36,325 bases of DNA from Sphingomonadales bacterium UBA6174 (GCA_002422945.1 DITW01000020.1:21158-57482); one strand, 5' to 3'; shown: positions 7,657 through 16,646, counted from the stretch's first letter. Made by a program: numbers and translations. Notes: generated by a model not told the origin, from the letters alone.

Positions 7657-8079
7657 ATGCAAAAGCTTGATGACATCATCGCAACTTATCAACATCAGTC
7701 AGGGCCGCTCTTGCCAATCCTGCATGAGGTGCAGGCTGTCTATGGACATATCAGCGAAGAGGCGATCCGGACGGTTGCGAACGGGTTGAACCTCAGCCGT
7801 GCCGAGGTGCATGGGGTGGTGAGCTTTTATCATGATTTCAAGACTGCACCCGAATCCTATACGGTGGTGAAATTATGCCGGGCAGAGGCGTGTCAGGCGC
7901 GGGGCGTGGCAAGGCTGGAGCAGGTGGCGGCAGATGCCGACGGGGTTGTGATTGAAACGGTCTATTGCCTCGGCCTTTGCGCGGTGGGGCCTGCGGCAAT
8001 GATGGCCGGGGGCGAGGTGCATGCGCGGCTGACGCCTGAAAGTTTTGCAGCGTTGTTGCAAGCAGAGGCGGCGCGATGA
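7657..8079 (+). CDS. fdsG: NAD-dependent formate dehydrogenase gamma subunit
   Basis: A 140-residue thioredoxin-fold [2Fe-2S] protein of the NuoE/FdsG type. The N-terminal helical part carries LPILHEVQAVYGHISEEA and the typical GVVSFYHDF. The cluster ligands are visible as C-x4-C in LCRAEACQARG and C-x3-C in YCLGLCAVGP. The ATG at 7657 is the only sensible start; the upstream open frame lies over the divergent acyltransferase gene and its promoter region. The gene overlaps fdsB by ATGA. In the complex this subunit pairs with FdsB and accepts electrons near the FMN. It is the first gene of the formate dehydrogenase operon. Confidence 0.9.
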   Translation: MQKLDDIIATYQHQSGPLLPILHEVQAVYGHISEEAIRTVANGLNLSRAEVHGVVSFYHDFKTAPESYTVVKLCRAEACQARGVARLEQVAADADGVVIETVYCLGLCAVGPAAMMAGGEVHARLTPESFAALLQAEAAR

Positions 8080-9533
8080 AGGTCCGGCTGTCCGATGATG
8101 CCGTCGCGCGGGCCTGCGGTGCGGATGTAGTGGCGGCGGCGTTTATTGAGGCCGGGGTCGAGGTTGAGCGCGTTTCGAGCTGGGGAATGCACTGGCTGGA
8201 GCCATTGGTTGAGCTGGATGGGCTTGGCTATGGCCCGGTGACGGTGGCGGATGTGCCTACGATCATCGATGGCACAGCAAACAGCATTGGCCGGATCGAG
8301 GATCATCCCTTTATCAAAGCCCAGACCCGGATCACCTTTGCCCGGGCGGGAAGGACGCGGCCACTGAACCTTGACGATTATGCCGCGACCGGCGGGTGGC
8401 AGGGGCTGGCCAAAGCGCGGACCATGGGCGCAGCGGAGATATTGGATGCCGTCATCGCATCGGGCCTGCGGGGCCGGGGTGGGGCGGGCTTTCCGACCGG
8501 CATCAAATGGCGGACGGTCGCCGGGGCGCAAGGTCCGCACAAATATATCGTCGCCAATGCGGATGAGGGCGATAGCGGCACCTTCGCCGACCGTATGATG
8601 ATGGAGGGCGATCCGTTCCAATTGATCGAAGGCATGGCAATTGCCGGTCTTGCGGTCGGGGCGGATGCGGGCTTTGTCTATATCCGGTCGGAATATCCGC
8701 ATGCGATTGCCAAGATGCGGGCGGCGATCACGGCATCTGCGCATCTGGTCGCGCCCTTTATTTTGGAAGTGCGGGTCGGCGCGGGGGCCTATGTCTGTGG
8801 CGAGGAGACGAGCCTGCTCAACTCCATCGAGGGGCGGCGTGGCGAGGTCCGGGCCAAGCCGCCGCTCCCGGCGTTGAAGGGGCTGTTCGGTTGTCCGACC
8901 GTCGTCAATAATGTCCTGACTTTTGCAGCCGTGCCGTGGATCATCGCGCAAGGAGCGGAAAAATACGCCGCCTTGGGCATGGGCAGTTCGCGCGGGACGA
9001 TGCCGATCCAGCTTGCGGGCAATATCCTTCATGGCGGGCTGTTCGAAACCGGTTTCGGCATGAGTTTGGGCCAGTTGGTCAATGACATTGGCGGGGGGAG
9101 CTTTTCGGGCCGTCCGGTCCGCGCGGTGCAGGTCGGCGGGCCATTGGGGGCCTATCACCCGATCAGCCAGTTCGATCTGCCATTTGATTATGAGGCTTTT
9201 GCCGCGGCCAACGGCTTGATCGGCCATGGCGGGATCGTGGTGTTTGACGACACTGTCGATATGGCGGGCCAAGCCCGGTTTGCTTTTGCCTTTTGCGCGG
9301 CGGAAAGCTGCGGCAAATGCACGCCCTGCCGGATCGGATCGACCCGAGGGGTGGAGACGATTGACCGGATTATCCCTGGCGAGGAGGTGGCGGCCAATCT
9401 CGCGCTTGTGACGGACCTTTGCGACACGATGAAATCCGCATCTTTGTGTGCATTGGGTGGATTTACACCCTATCCGGTGATGTCGGCGATCACGCAATTT
9501 CCGGAAGATTTCGGGGGAGGCGAAGCCGCATGA
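8076..9533 (+). CDS. fdsB: NAD-dependent formate dehydrogenase beta subunit (FMN and NADH binding)
   Basis: A 485-residue NuoF-like flavoprotein that passes electrons from formate oxidation to NAD+. Visible motifs are the FMN/NADH-binding GLRGRGGAGFPTGIKW, then VANADEGDSGTF, GAGAYVCGEETSLLNSIEG and the [4Fe-4S] ligands SCGKCTPCRIGSTR with the last cysteine in SLCALGG. The first 100 residues are a shorter domain typical of FdsB rather than NuoF. It overlaps fdsG upstream and fdsA downstream by ATGA at both ends, so all three subunits are translationally coupled. It is full length, with no missing ligands. Confidence 0.95.
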   Translation: MKVRLSDDAVARACGADVVAAAFIEAGVEVERVSSWGMHWLEPLVELDGLGYGPVTVADVPTIIDGTANSIGRIEDHPFIKAQTRITFARAGRTRPLNLDDYAATGGWQGLAKARTMGAAEILDAVIASGLRGRGGAGFPTGIKWRTVAGAQGPHKYIVANADEGDSGTFADRMMMEGDPFQLIEGMAIAGLAVGADAGFVYIRSEYPHAIAKMRAAITASAHLVAPFILEVRVGAGAYVCGEETSLLNSIEGRRGEVRAKPPLPALKGLFGCPTVVNNVLTFAAVPWIIAQGAEKYAALGMGSSRGTMPIQLAGNILHGGLFETGFGMSLGQLVNDIGGGSFSGRPVRAVQVGGPLGAYHPISQFDLPFDYEAFAAANGLIGHGGIVVFDDTVDMAGQARFAFAFCAAESCGKCTPCRIGSTRGVETIDRIIPGEEVAANLALVTDLCDTMKSASLCALGGFTPYPVMSAITQFPEDFGGGEAA

Positions 9534-12388
9534 CCTATCAGCCGCAAGCCGATTTCGGGACGCCTGTTTCAAACGCGGACGAAATGGTCACGCTCCTCAT
9601 CGACGGGCGCGAGGTGACGGTCGCGGCGGGCAGTTCGGTGATGAGGGCAGCAGCAGAGCAGGGGACGGCGATCCCCAAATTATGCGCGACCGATATGCTG
9701 GAAAGCTTCGGTTCCTGCCGCCTGTGTCTGGTGGAAATTGATGGGGTGAACGGCACGCCCGCCAGTTGCACGACCCCGGTTGCCCCCGGCATGATCGTGC
9801 ATACCCAGACGCCCCGGCTGCAAAAATTGCGGAAAGGGGTGATGGAACTCTATATTTCCGATCACCCGCTCGATTGTCTGACCTGCGCGGCCAATGGGGA
9901 TTGTGAATTGCAGGATCAGGCGGGCGCGGTCGGCCTGCGCGATGTGCGCTATGCGGCGGACGCGACCCATTTGGGGCAGGCGAAGGACTTGTCCAACCCC
10001 TATTTCGATTTCGATCCGGCCAAGTGCATCGCCTGTTCGCGCTGTGTCAGGGCATGTGATGAGGTGCAAGGCACGCTCGCGCTGACGATGGCGCATCGCG
10101 GCTTTGCCTCGAAGATTTCGGCGGGGCTGGCCAGTGAGGGTTTTCTGGGGAGCGAATGTGTGTCTTGCGGGGCCTGTGTGCAGGCCTGCCCGACCGCGAC
10201 CTTAATCGAGAAATCGGTGGTGGAGATTGGCACGCCGGATCGCGCCATCGTCACCACCTGCGCCTATTGCGGGGTGGGCTGCACATTCCGGGCGGAAATG
10301 CGCGGCGAACAACTCGTGCGGATGGTGCCGTGGAAAGAGGGTAAGGCCAATCACGGCCATAGCTGCGTTAAGGGGCGCTTTGCCTGGGGCTATGCCCAGC
10401 ATCGCGACCGGGTGCTGAAACCGATGATCCGTGCGTCCATCGATCAGCCGTGGCGCGAGGTCGACTGGGATGAGGCGATTACCTATGCCGCCAGTGAATT
10501 ACAGCGGATCAGCGCCCAATATGGCCGCCATGCGCTGGGCGGGATCACGTCCAGCCGCTGCACCAATGAAGAGACGTTCCTCGTGCAGAAATTGGTGCGG
10601 GCGGGCTTTGGCAATAACAATGTCGATACCTGCGCGCGGGTGTGCCATTCGCCGACCGGCTATGGCCTGAAAACGACCTTTGGCACCTCGGCAGGGACGC
10701 AGGATTTCGACAGCGTCGATGATAGCGATGTCATCCTTGTGATCGGCGCGAACCCGACTGATGCCCATCCGGTCTTTGCCAGCCGGATGAAGCGGCGGCT
10801 GCGGCCCCAAAATGGCAGGCCGGGGGCAAGGTTGATCGTGATTGACCCGCGCCGGATCGATCTGGTGCGCTCTCCCCATATCGCGGCGGATTATCATCTG
10901 CCGCTGCGTCCCGGCACCAATGTCGCGGTGCTGACGGCGATGGCGCATGTCATCGTGACCGAAGGGCTGGTGGATCAGGCCTTCATTGCTGAACGCTGCG
11001 ATGCGGATGAATATCGCGACTGGGCGGATTTCGTCAGCCTGCCGCGCAATAGCCCGGAGGCGCTGGAGCCTGTCACGAACGTGGCCGCCGCCGATCTGCG
11101 CGGGGCGGCGCGGCTATTTGCGACCGGCGGTAATGGCGCGATCTATTATGGTCTGGGCGTGACCGAACATTCGCAAGGCTCCTCCACGGTGATGGCGATT
11201 GCGAACCTCGCGATGGCGACCGGCAATATCGGGCGGCGCGGGGTGGGGGTGAATCCGTTGCGCGGCCAGAATAATGTGCAGGGCGCATGCGATATGGGCA
11301 GCTTCCCGCATGAATTGCCCGGCTATCGCCATATTTCGGACGATCAGGTGCGAGGGTTGTTTGAGCGCGATTGGGGTGTGACGCTCGATCCCGAACCGGG
11401 CCTGCGCATCCCCAATATGCTGGATGCCGCGACCGATGGCAGCTTCAAGGCGATCTATATTCAGGGTGAGGATCTGCTGCAATCCGATCCCAATAGCCGC
11501 CATGTCGCGGCCGGATTAGCGGCGATGGAATGCGTGATCGTCCATGATATTTTCCTCAATGAAACAGCAAATTACGCGCATATCTTCCTGCCTGGTTCGA
11601 CTTTTTTGGAAAAAGACGGGACATTCACCAATGCCGAACGGCGCATCCAGCTGGTCCGCAAGGTGATGTCGCCACTGACGGGGCTGGCCGATTGGCAGGT
11701 GACGCAACGACTGGCGCAGGCGATGGGGCTGGATTGGGATTATAGTCATCCGTCCGAAATCATGGACGAGATCGCGCGCCTGACCCCGAGCTTTGCAGGG
11801 GTGAGCCATGCCCATCTGGATGTGGCCGGATCGCTGCAATGGCCGGTTAATGCGGCTGCGCCCGAAGGCACGCCGATCATGCATGAGCAAGGCTTTGGGC
11901 GCGGCAAGGGCAAGTTTGTCGTGACCGATTATGTCCCGACCGATGAAAAGACTGGGCCGCGCTTTCCGTTATTGCTGACCACGGGCCGGATCTTGAGCCA
12001 GTATAATGTTGGTTCGCAAACGCGCCGGACATTGAACGAGGTCTGGCATGATGAGGATGTGCTCGAAATCCATCCGGTCGATGCCGAAGATCGCGGGTTG
12101 AAAATGGGGGATTGGGTCAAGCTCGCCAGCCGCGTCGGGGAGACAAGCCTGCGGGCCTATGTCACCGATCGGGTCGCGCCGGGGGTCGTGTATACGACCT
12201 TCCACCACCCAGAGACACAGGCCAATGTCGTCACCACCGAATTTTCGGATTGGGCGACCAATTGCCCAGAATATAAGGTGACGGCGGTGCAAGTCTCGCC
12301 CTCCAATGGCCCGACAGATTGGCAAAGGGCGCATGACGCGTGGGCCACGCAATCTCGGCGGACCAGATATGGGGATTTGCCCGGATGA
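9530..12388 (+). CDS. fdsA: NAD-dependent formate dehydrogenase alpha subunit (molybdenum catalytic subunit)
   Basis: A 952-residue catalytic subunit that oxidises formate to CO2 at a bis-MGD molybdenum centre. Domains in order: a [2Fe-2S] ferredoxin domain (GSCRLCLVEIDG, about 60-75); a His/Cys cluster segment (LTCAANGDCELQ); two [4Fe-4S] clusters (CIACSRCVRACDE and CVSCGACVQACP, about 165-230); the molybdopterin domain with its own [4Fe-4S] motif CAYCGVGC; and the active-site C372-H373 in RVCHSPTG, matching the Cys-His of characterised FdsA enzymes. The C-terminal dinucleotide-binding domain begins near LLTTGRILSQYNVGSQTRR. I chose ATG 9530 because it overlaps the fdsB stop (ATGA) and has GGGGGAGG nine bases upstream. 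It is a cysteine, not a selenocysteine, enzyme. Confidence 0.97.
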   Translation: MTYQPQADFGTPVSNADEMVTLLIDGREVTVAAGSSVMRAAAEQGTAIPKLCATDMLESFGSCRLCLVEIDGVNGTPASCTTPVAPGMIVHTQTPRLQKLRKGVMELYISDHPLDCLTCAANGDCELQDQAGAVGLRDVRYAADATHLGQAKDLSNPYFDFDPAKCIACSRCVRACDEVQGTLALTMAHRGFASKISAGLASEGFLGSECVSCGACVQACPTATLIEKSVVEIGTPDRAIVTTCAYCGVGCTFRAEMRGEQLVRMVPWKEGKANHGHSCVKGRFAWGYAQHRDRVLKPMIRASIDQPWREVDWDEAITYAASELQRISAQYGRHALGGITSSRCTNEETFLVQKLVRAGFGNNNVDTCARVCHSPTGYGLKTTFGTSAGTQDFDSVDDSDVILVIGANPTDAHPVFASRMKRRLRPQNGRPGARLIVIDPRRIDLVRSPHIAADYHLPLRPGTNVAVLTAMAHVIVTEGLVDQAFIAERCDADEYRDWADFVSLPRNSPEALEPVTNVAAADLRGAARLFATGGNGAIYYGLGVTEHSQGSSTVMAIANLAMATGNIGRRGVGVNPLRGQNNVQGACDMGSFPHELPGYRHISDDQVRGLFERDWGVTLDPEPGLRIPNMLDAATDGSFKAIYIQGEDLLQSDPNSRHVAAGLAAMECVIVHDIFLNETANYAHIFLPGSTFLEKDGTFTNAERRIQLVRKVMSPLTGLADWQVTQRLAQAMGLDWDYSHPSEIMDEIARLTPSFAGVSHAHLDVAGSLQWPVNAAAPEGTPIMHEQGFGRGKGKFVVTDYVPTDEKTGPRFPLLLTTGRILSQYNVGSQTRRTLNEVWHDEDVLEIHPVDAEDRGLKMGDWVKLASRVGETSLRAYVTDRVAPGVVYTTFHHPETQANVVTTEFSDWATNCPEYKVTAVQVSPSNGPTDWQRAHDAWATQSRRTRYGDLPG

Positions 12389-12588
12389 CCCATTTGGAAA
12401 AATTGGTGATGATGGCGAACCAGATCGCCCAAAATCTCGCGCATGAACCGGACCCGGCAGCGGCCGCTGCGGAACATATCCGCCTGTTTTGGGACCCGCG
12501 AATGCGGGCGATGATCTGCGCGGAGGAGGTGGCGGGCCTTATGCCAACGGCCAAGGCGGCAGTGGCGTTGATCAGGCCAATGGCATGA
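12385..12588 (+). CDS. fdsD: Formate dehydrogenase delta subunit
   Basis: A 67-residue protein starting MTHLEKLVMMANQIAQNL, with the central HIRLFWDPRMR and a C-terminal GLMPTAKAAVALIRP. This is the pattern of the small formate dehydrogenase delta subunit found in fds operons. The subunit is a structural or assembly partner of the alpha subunit without cofactor motifs. The ATG overlaps the fdsA stop (ATGA) and its own stop overlaps the fdhD start, so the operon is continuous. The in-frame extension upstream to 12340 lies inside fdsA and is rejected. Confidence 0.9.
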   Translation: MTHLEKLVMMANQIAQNLAHEPDPAAAAAEHIRLFWDPRMRAMICAEEVAGLMPTAKAAVALIRPMA

Positions 12589-13370
12589 CGGCGAGCCGGA
12601 TTGCGCCCGTGCGGCGCGTGACGTTAGCGGGGAGTGAGGCGGCCAGCCGTGCTATTCCGGTCGAGGTGCCGGTAGCGATTGAATATAATGGTCTTGGCTA
12701 TGCGGTGATGATGGCGACGCCGGTCGATCTGCATGATTTCGCGCTCGGTTTTTCTTTGTCCGAACGGGTCGTGACGGCCGCGGGCGAGGTGACCGAGGTC
12801 GAGGCATTGGAACTGGCGCAGGGCTGGTTGCTGCGGATTCAGATCGCGGAACATTGTTTTGCCCCGGTGCGCGAACGCATAAGGGTGCGGGTATCGGACA
12901 GCGGGTGCGGGCTGTGCGGGCTGGAAAATCTCGAACAGGCGGTGCGCGATGTGCCGCACCTTGCCCCCCAATTCCGGCTGGAACGCGCGGCGGTGTTTCG
13001 CGCCTTGGCCGATCTGGGGACGCATCAACCGCTCAATCGGGCGACGGGCGGGGTGCATGCGGCGGCCTTTTGCGCACCGGATGGGGCGATATTATTGGCG
13101 CGGGAGGATGTGGGTCGCCACAATGCGCTCGACAAGCTGATCGGCGCCATGGCGGGGCAGGGCCTGTCCGCCGCTAGCGGGTTTTTCCTGTTGTCGTCGC
13201 GGTGCAGCTATGAACTGGTGGAAAAGGCCGCGCTGGCCGGCGGGGCGCATCTCGTTACCATCTCCACCGCCACCAGCCTTGCGGTTGATCGCGCGCAGGC
13301 GGCGGGGATGACCTTGCTGTCGCTCGCCCGCCCCGATGCGGCGCTGCTGTTCAGCGGGGATGTGGATTAG
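12585..13370 (+). CDS. fdhD: Formate dehydrogenase accessory sulfurtransferase FdhD/FdsC
   Basis: A 261-residue homologue of FdhD (FdsC), which delivers sulfur to the molybdenum cofactor so that formate dehydrogenase becomes active. The cysteine loop SGCGLCG near residue 110 supplies the conserved C-x-x-C pair. VGRHNALDKLIG and LSSRCSYELVEKAA are the hallmark later motifs. The start at 12585 overlaps the fdsD stop; longer upstream reading is within fdsD. Being last in the operon after fdsD, the order is G-B-A-D-C, whereas the well-known Rhodobacter and Cupriavidus operons have the accessory gene before fdsD. Confidence 0.93.
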   Translation: MTASRIAPVRRVTLAGSEAASRAIPVEVPVAIEYNGLGYAVMMATPVDLHDFALGFSLSERVVTAAGEVTEVEALELAQGWLLRIQIAEHCFAPVRERIRVRVSDSGCGLCGLENLEQAVRDVPHLAPQFRLERAAVFRALADLGTHQPLNRATGGVHAAAFCAPDGAILLAREDVGRHNALDKLIGAMAGQGLSAASGFFLLSSRCSYELVEKAALAGGAHLVTISTATSLAVDRAQAAGMTLLSLARPDAALLFSGDVD

Positions 13371-13483
13371 GGTCAGGACTTTCATCGATCATGGATGAAT
13401 TCGCCCGAAATTGAATAAATAATTAACTTATTAACTGGTATTTCGAAGCTCTGTATATTTGCAGAGTGAAGGAAATGGCCGCC

Positions 13484-14254
13484 ATGATCGAACGCTTCAC
13501 ATCGAGCCTCACCCGCCGCAGCGTTGCTGTTGTGCGCTCGCTCGATTCAGAAATGCCGCTGATCCTGCTGATGTGGGTAGCGGTTGCGACCTTCGCTTGC
13601 GTGATGCGGATTGGCTTGCCGGATGCGCCCACCAATGGCGTGCATTGGACGGTGGCCTTGCCCTATATTCTGGTGGTGGGCGGGCCGGTGCTGGCGGTGA
13701 TGCTTGCGCTTCGGCTATTTCCATCAGGCGCGCTATATACCCAGCCGGAAATCCGGCTGTCACGTTATGGCCGATGGGCGCAGCTTGATTGCGTCAAGGT
13801 GCGTCGTCTGCCGAAATTCGGCGCAGCAGGGTTGATGGCGCTGTTGCTGCTTGGCATTTTGCTCAATGTCCCGGTGCGGACGTTTGAATTTCTTGTCGCT
13901 ATGCCTGCCGTTGATCAAGCCACTTCCGGGGCCTTGCGCTTGGCGGTCTATGCGATGACAGCGGATGTCGTCATTACGTCCAGCCTTTATGCGGTAGCCT
14001 TTGTGATGGCGTTGCGGCTGGTGCCATGGTTCCCGCGTTTCCTTGGCATCGTTTGGGGGCTTGACCTCTTGGCGCAACTGGCGATTGGCCAGCTTGTGTC
14101 CGGTCAGCAGATACCCGGTGACGTCAACACGGCCCTCAGCCTGATGCTGGAGGGCAATATCCAAAAGGCGGGGATCGGCATTGCCTTGTGGCTGCCCTAT
14201 CTCATCATGTCGGACCGGGTGAACCTGACCTATCGCAACCGGGTGCGGATCTGA
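13484..14254 (+). CDS. DUF2569-like integral membrane protein
   Basis: A roughly 256-residue membrane protein with five to six hydrophobic segments (about 24-42, 54-75, 110-130, 150-178, 186-206 and 232-248). The last part, with the motif ALWLPYLIMSDRVNLTYRNR, resembles the C-terminus of DUF2569 proteins. GAAGGA at 13468-13473 lies ten bases before the ATG at 13484; ATG 13475 and GTG 13466 are alternatives. Its 3' end overlaps the convergent membrane gene by 25 bases. It is separated from fdhD by 113 bases of AT-rich DNA with a small hairpin (CTCTG at 13449, CAGAG at 13462), so it probably has its own promoter. The function is unknown. Confidence 0.75.
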   Translation: MIERFTSSLTRRSVAVVRSLDSEMPLILLMWVAVATFACVMRIGLPDAPTNGVHWTVALPYILVVGGPVLAVMLALRLFPSGALYTQPEIRLSRYGRWAQLDCVKVRRLPKFGAAGLMALLLLGILLNVPVRTFEFLVAMPAVDQATSGALRLAVYAMTADVVITSSLYAVAFVMALRLVPWFPRFLGIVWGLDLLAQLAIGQLVSGQQIPGDVNTALSLMLEGNIQKAGIGIALWLPYLIMSDRVNLTYRNRVRI

Positions 14255-15795
14255 TCGGCCTTGGCTGAAACCTTGATCGGTGCTTGCCTAATGTGGATGA
14301 CGGCCCATTTATCCGCGTAAAAGCGCCTCCAGTCGGGTTCTCGATCCAGCCATTTGCTGAGCTTGTGATCCGGCGGGAGAATGGTCCAGCGGAAATGCCA
14401 TTTCTTGTCCGCTACTCGCCATTTGCCAAGGTCGTCGGCGGTGGTGATATCGAAATATTCTTGCATGAACTTGTCGCCATACATATCGGCGCGCCCGTCG
14501 ATGAACACGGGAATGCCTGCGTAGATCAACGCGCCGCCTATGCTGTACTCGTTGAAGACGGGCTGCGTCCGCAAGGCAGGGGGGAGCTTTGAAATCGCAG
14601 TGGCGGGCGAGCCGACGCTGTCCGGGCGCTGCATCGGGGTTAGTAGCCTGGCAAAGGTCAGGCCGGTGAGCGCCAGCGCCAACGCGCCCAATAACCAGCG
14701 ATAGCGATGCCAATCCCGTGCGACGGTTGCGAGAATATCGGGCCGGGGCAGCGCACCCTCGCGGCGATAGGCGTGGCCCAAGGGTTCAATCAGGATCAGG
14801 CTGGAGACGATCAGGAAAACCGCCTGATGACGCACATGGGTCAGCGCCATGTGCAGCAGAAAGATGATCAGCAACAAACGGACAACGGGAATCCGGACCT
14901 TGCGCCACAGGCAGAAAAACAGGCCGAGATATAATGCGAAGCTGAAAAAGCTGATGCTGGCGAAGCTGGTGCTGCGCCATTCCGCGATCATCGACAATGT
15001 CTTCATGGTCGATACGGTCAATGGGAAGATCAGCCCCTCCACCCCCGATGGGGTTGCGATGGCCGCCAATAGGCAGGCAAGGCCGAACAGCGCCCATTGT
15101 TTTACGATCCCAATCCAGTTGGATCGTGGGTTCGATACCAGCGCATCGAGCGCAAATACGGCCGATAAGAACAGGCCGATGGCATAGCTGCCATGGAGAT
15201 TGGCCCATAGCAGCATCATCAATGCCCACCACAGATTGGGGGCTGTATTTCGTTCCCGCGCGCGCAGCATCGCCACGACCCAGCAAGCGAGAAATGCCCA
15301 AGCCAACACATGGGGCCGCGCCAATAAGGCGGGGAGCAAGCCGAAAAAGCACAAGGCGGCAACGCTGGTGGCCGTGACCGGCGTCAGCCAGCGTTGTGCG
15401 TGAAGCGAGATGATTGCGATCACCAGTCCAAAGCAAAGGCCAAAGACAAGCATCAGCCCCGGCCATCCCATTGCCGCAAAAATGCCGTGCATGAACACTT
15501 CGGCCAACCATTCATGGGCCACCCATGGGCGGCCATGAAAGGTATAGGAAAAGGGGTCGGCACCGGGAATAGTTAGATGTTCGAATATGTAGCGCCCGGC
15601 AGCGAGATGCCAGCCCGTATCCCCATCTCGCAGAACATCGGGATGAAACATGAACACCGCCGCGGCGCTCAGCGCGCTGAGGAACATCAAAATCAGCCCA
15701 TTGGCTATTGGCTGAAGCAGGGTAGGGACATGCGGCTCAGTCAGCGCCTGCGGATCGGCGGCAATATTGTCGGGGTTGTTCATATTGTCCGTCAT
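14230..15795 (-). CDS. Polytopic membrane protein, GT-C glycosyltransferase-like
   Basis: A protein of about 521 residues with ten or more membrane segments and a C-terminal soluble part of about 120 residues. The first periplasmic loop carries DGDTGWHLAAGRYI (D59 region), an acidic motif in the place where GT-C glycosyltransferases keep a catalytic aspartate. The tail has FNEYSIGGALIYAG and VFIDGRADMYGD, conserved-looking but unassigned. I prefer the ATG with first base 15795 (MTDNMNNPDN), since the 24 residues before it from 15867 are low-complexity; neither start has a good ribosome-binding site. It is divergent from the Tad pilus locus. A role in transferring sugars to envelope or pilus components is speculative. 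Confidence 0.65.
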   Translation of the reverse strand: MTDNMNNPDNIAADPQALTEPHVPTLLQPIANGLILMFLSALSAAAVFMFHPDVLRDGDTGWHLAAGRYIFEHLTIPGADPFSYTFHGRPWVAHEWLAEVFMHGIFAAMGWPGLMLVFGLCFGLVIAIISLHAQRWLTPVTATSVAALCFFGLLPALLARPHVLAWAFLACWVVAMLRARERNTAPNLWWALMMLLWANLHGSYAIGLFLSAVFALDALVSNPRSNWIGIVKQWALFGLACLLAAIATPSGVEGLIFPLTVSTMKTLSMIAEWRSTSFASISFFSFALYLGLFFCLWRKVRIPVVRLLLIIFLLHMALTHVRHQAVFLIVSSLILIEPLGHAYRREGALPRPDILATVARDWHRYRWLLGALALALTGLTFARLLTPMQRPDSVGSPATAISKLPPALRTQPVFNEYSIGGALIYAGIPVFIDGRADMYGDKFMQEYFDITTADDLGKWRVADKKWHFRWTILPPDHKLSKWLDREPDWRRFYADKWAVIHIRQAPIKVSAKADQIRTRLR

Positions 15796-16415
15796 TGCCT
15801 GTTCTTGTGCGGTGTCCGCTGAAGCGGCATCAAATGATCCACTCCCGCCAGCGTGCGCCAAGATCATATGCGATACGCCGGTCGAGCTTGAAAAATATTT
15901 TAAACGCGTAAATCCTTAAATTAGACCTGTAAACACGAAAGCCGCATTTGAGGAATGGCTTCTTTGGCGGCGCAGTCGATTTCTTGGTGCCGTGAGTGCA
16001 TGACGGCGGCATGAGGCGGATATTGTTCAGCCCGACCATTTTTTGGGGCTTATGTCTCACCCGCTGCCCTAGCAAAAATAGTTAATGTCGGGTTGAAGGT
16101 CCGAATCAATATGGCCTCAATGCAGTGCTGGCGTGTCGATAGAAATCGTTGAATTAACTACAAAAAATGTAAATGGTCAGTTGCGTAAAATCTTAAATTA
16201 TTGAAAAATAAGATTTAAAAATTTATTTATTGACACATGGGCCATTTCGGCGCTTTTTCGCCAATAGCAATGATGTGTTTTTCTGTCTTTGGCCGGCAAG
16301 CCCCTAGATCAAAACAAGGGGCAACCGGGTCGCGCAAGGTCGATGGCCCTGGCACATCTCAACTGCTTTTATTGCCTGCTTTCATTTTGGGCGGGACTTA
16401 ACAGGGAGTGCGAAA
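15796..16415. other. Long AT-rich intergenic region upstream of the flp pilin
   Basis: About 620 bases without a supported gene. From 16140 to 16235 the DNA is very AT-rich. It contains a perfect 8-bp inverted repeat, AAATCTTA (16188-16195) and TAAGATTT (16209-16216). TTGACA at 16230-16235 could be a -35 box, but no convincing -10 follows at the usual distance. The pilin ribosome-binding site is CAGGGAG near 16401-16407. This is probably the regulatory region of the pilus locus and of the divergent membrane gene. Confidence 0.45.
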
Positions 16416-16607
16416 ATGAAGTCTTTTCTTAAAAAAATGTGGAATGATCAAAGCGGCGCATCAGCAGCTGAATATGCGCTGATCCTCGCGATTGTCGGCA
16501 CCGGCATTGCACTGGCGGCGGTTGTTCTTGGTAACTCCATCGGCAATTCGATGAATGATGCATCAAAGTGCATGTCGGACAAAGCCTACCAGAACTCTGG
16601 CTGTTAA
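16416..16607 (+). CDS. flp: Flp-type pilin
   Basis: A 63-residue type IVb prepilin, the major subunit of the Tad pilus. The short leader ends at G14; cleavage before A15 leaves ASAAEYALILAIVG, with the conserved glutamate-tyrosine pair (E19-Y20) of Flp pilins and a hydrophobic helix to about residue 42. The C-terminal part has two cysteines (CMSDKAYQNSGC) that could form a disulfide loop, an uncommon feature in Flp pilins. The gene stands alone in front of the locus, followed by a stem-loop, so it can be expressed at a higher level than the assembly genes. Processing would be by the prepilin peptidase at the far end of the locus. Confidence 0.95.
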   Translation: MKSFLKKMWNDQSGASAAEYALILAIVGTGIALAAVVLGNSIGNSMNDASKCMSDKAYQNSGC

Positions 16608-16619
16608 TTATCGGAGGGT

Positions 16620-16646
16620 GGTTGTCGGGATTTAATCCCGGCAACC
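16620..16646 (+). terminator. Stem-loop after flp (attenuator or RNA-stabilising hairpin)
   Basis: GGTTGTCGGGAT and ATCCCGGCAACC form a 12-bp stem with one G-T wobble and a three-base loop, starting 13 bases after the flp stop. There is no run of T residues behind it, so a complete intrinsic terminator is doubtful. A partial terminator or a 3' stabiliser of the pilin mRNA fits the need for more pilin than machinery. Confidence 0.55.

Noticed and set aside
7962..9572. Minus-strand frame of 536 codons over fdsB
   Set aside because: It is a high-GC shadow; the plus strand encodes all FMN, NADH and cluster motifs of FdsB.
16350..16366. A sigma-54-like TGGCAC element before flp
   Set aside because: The distance between GG (16351) and the following GC (16365) is 12 bases instead of 10, and the -12 part is not TTGC.
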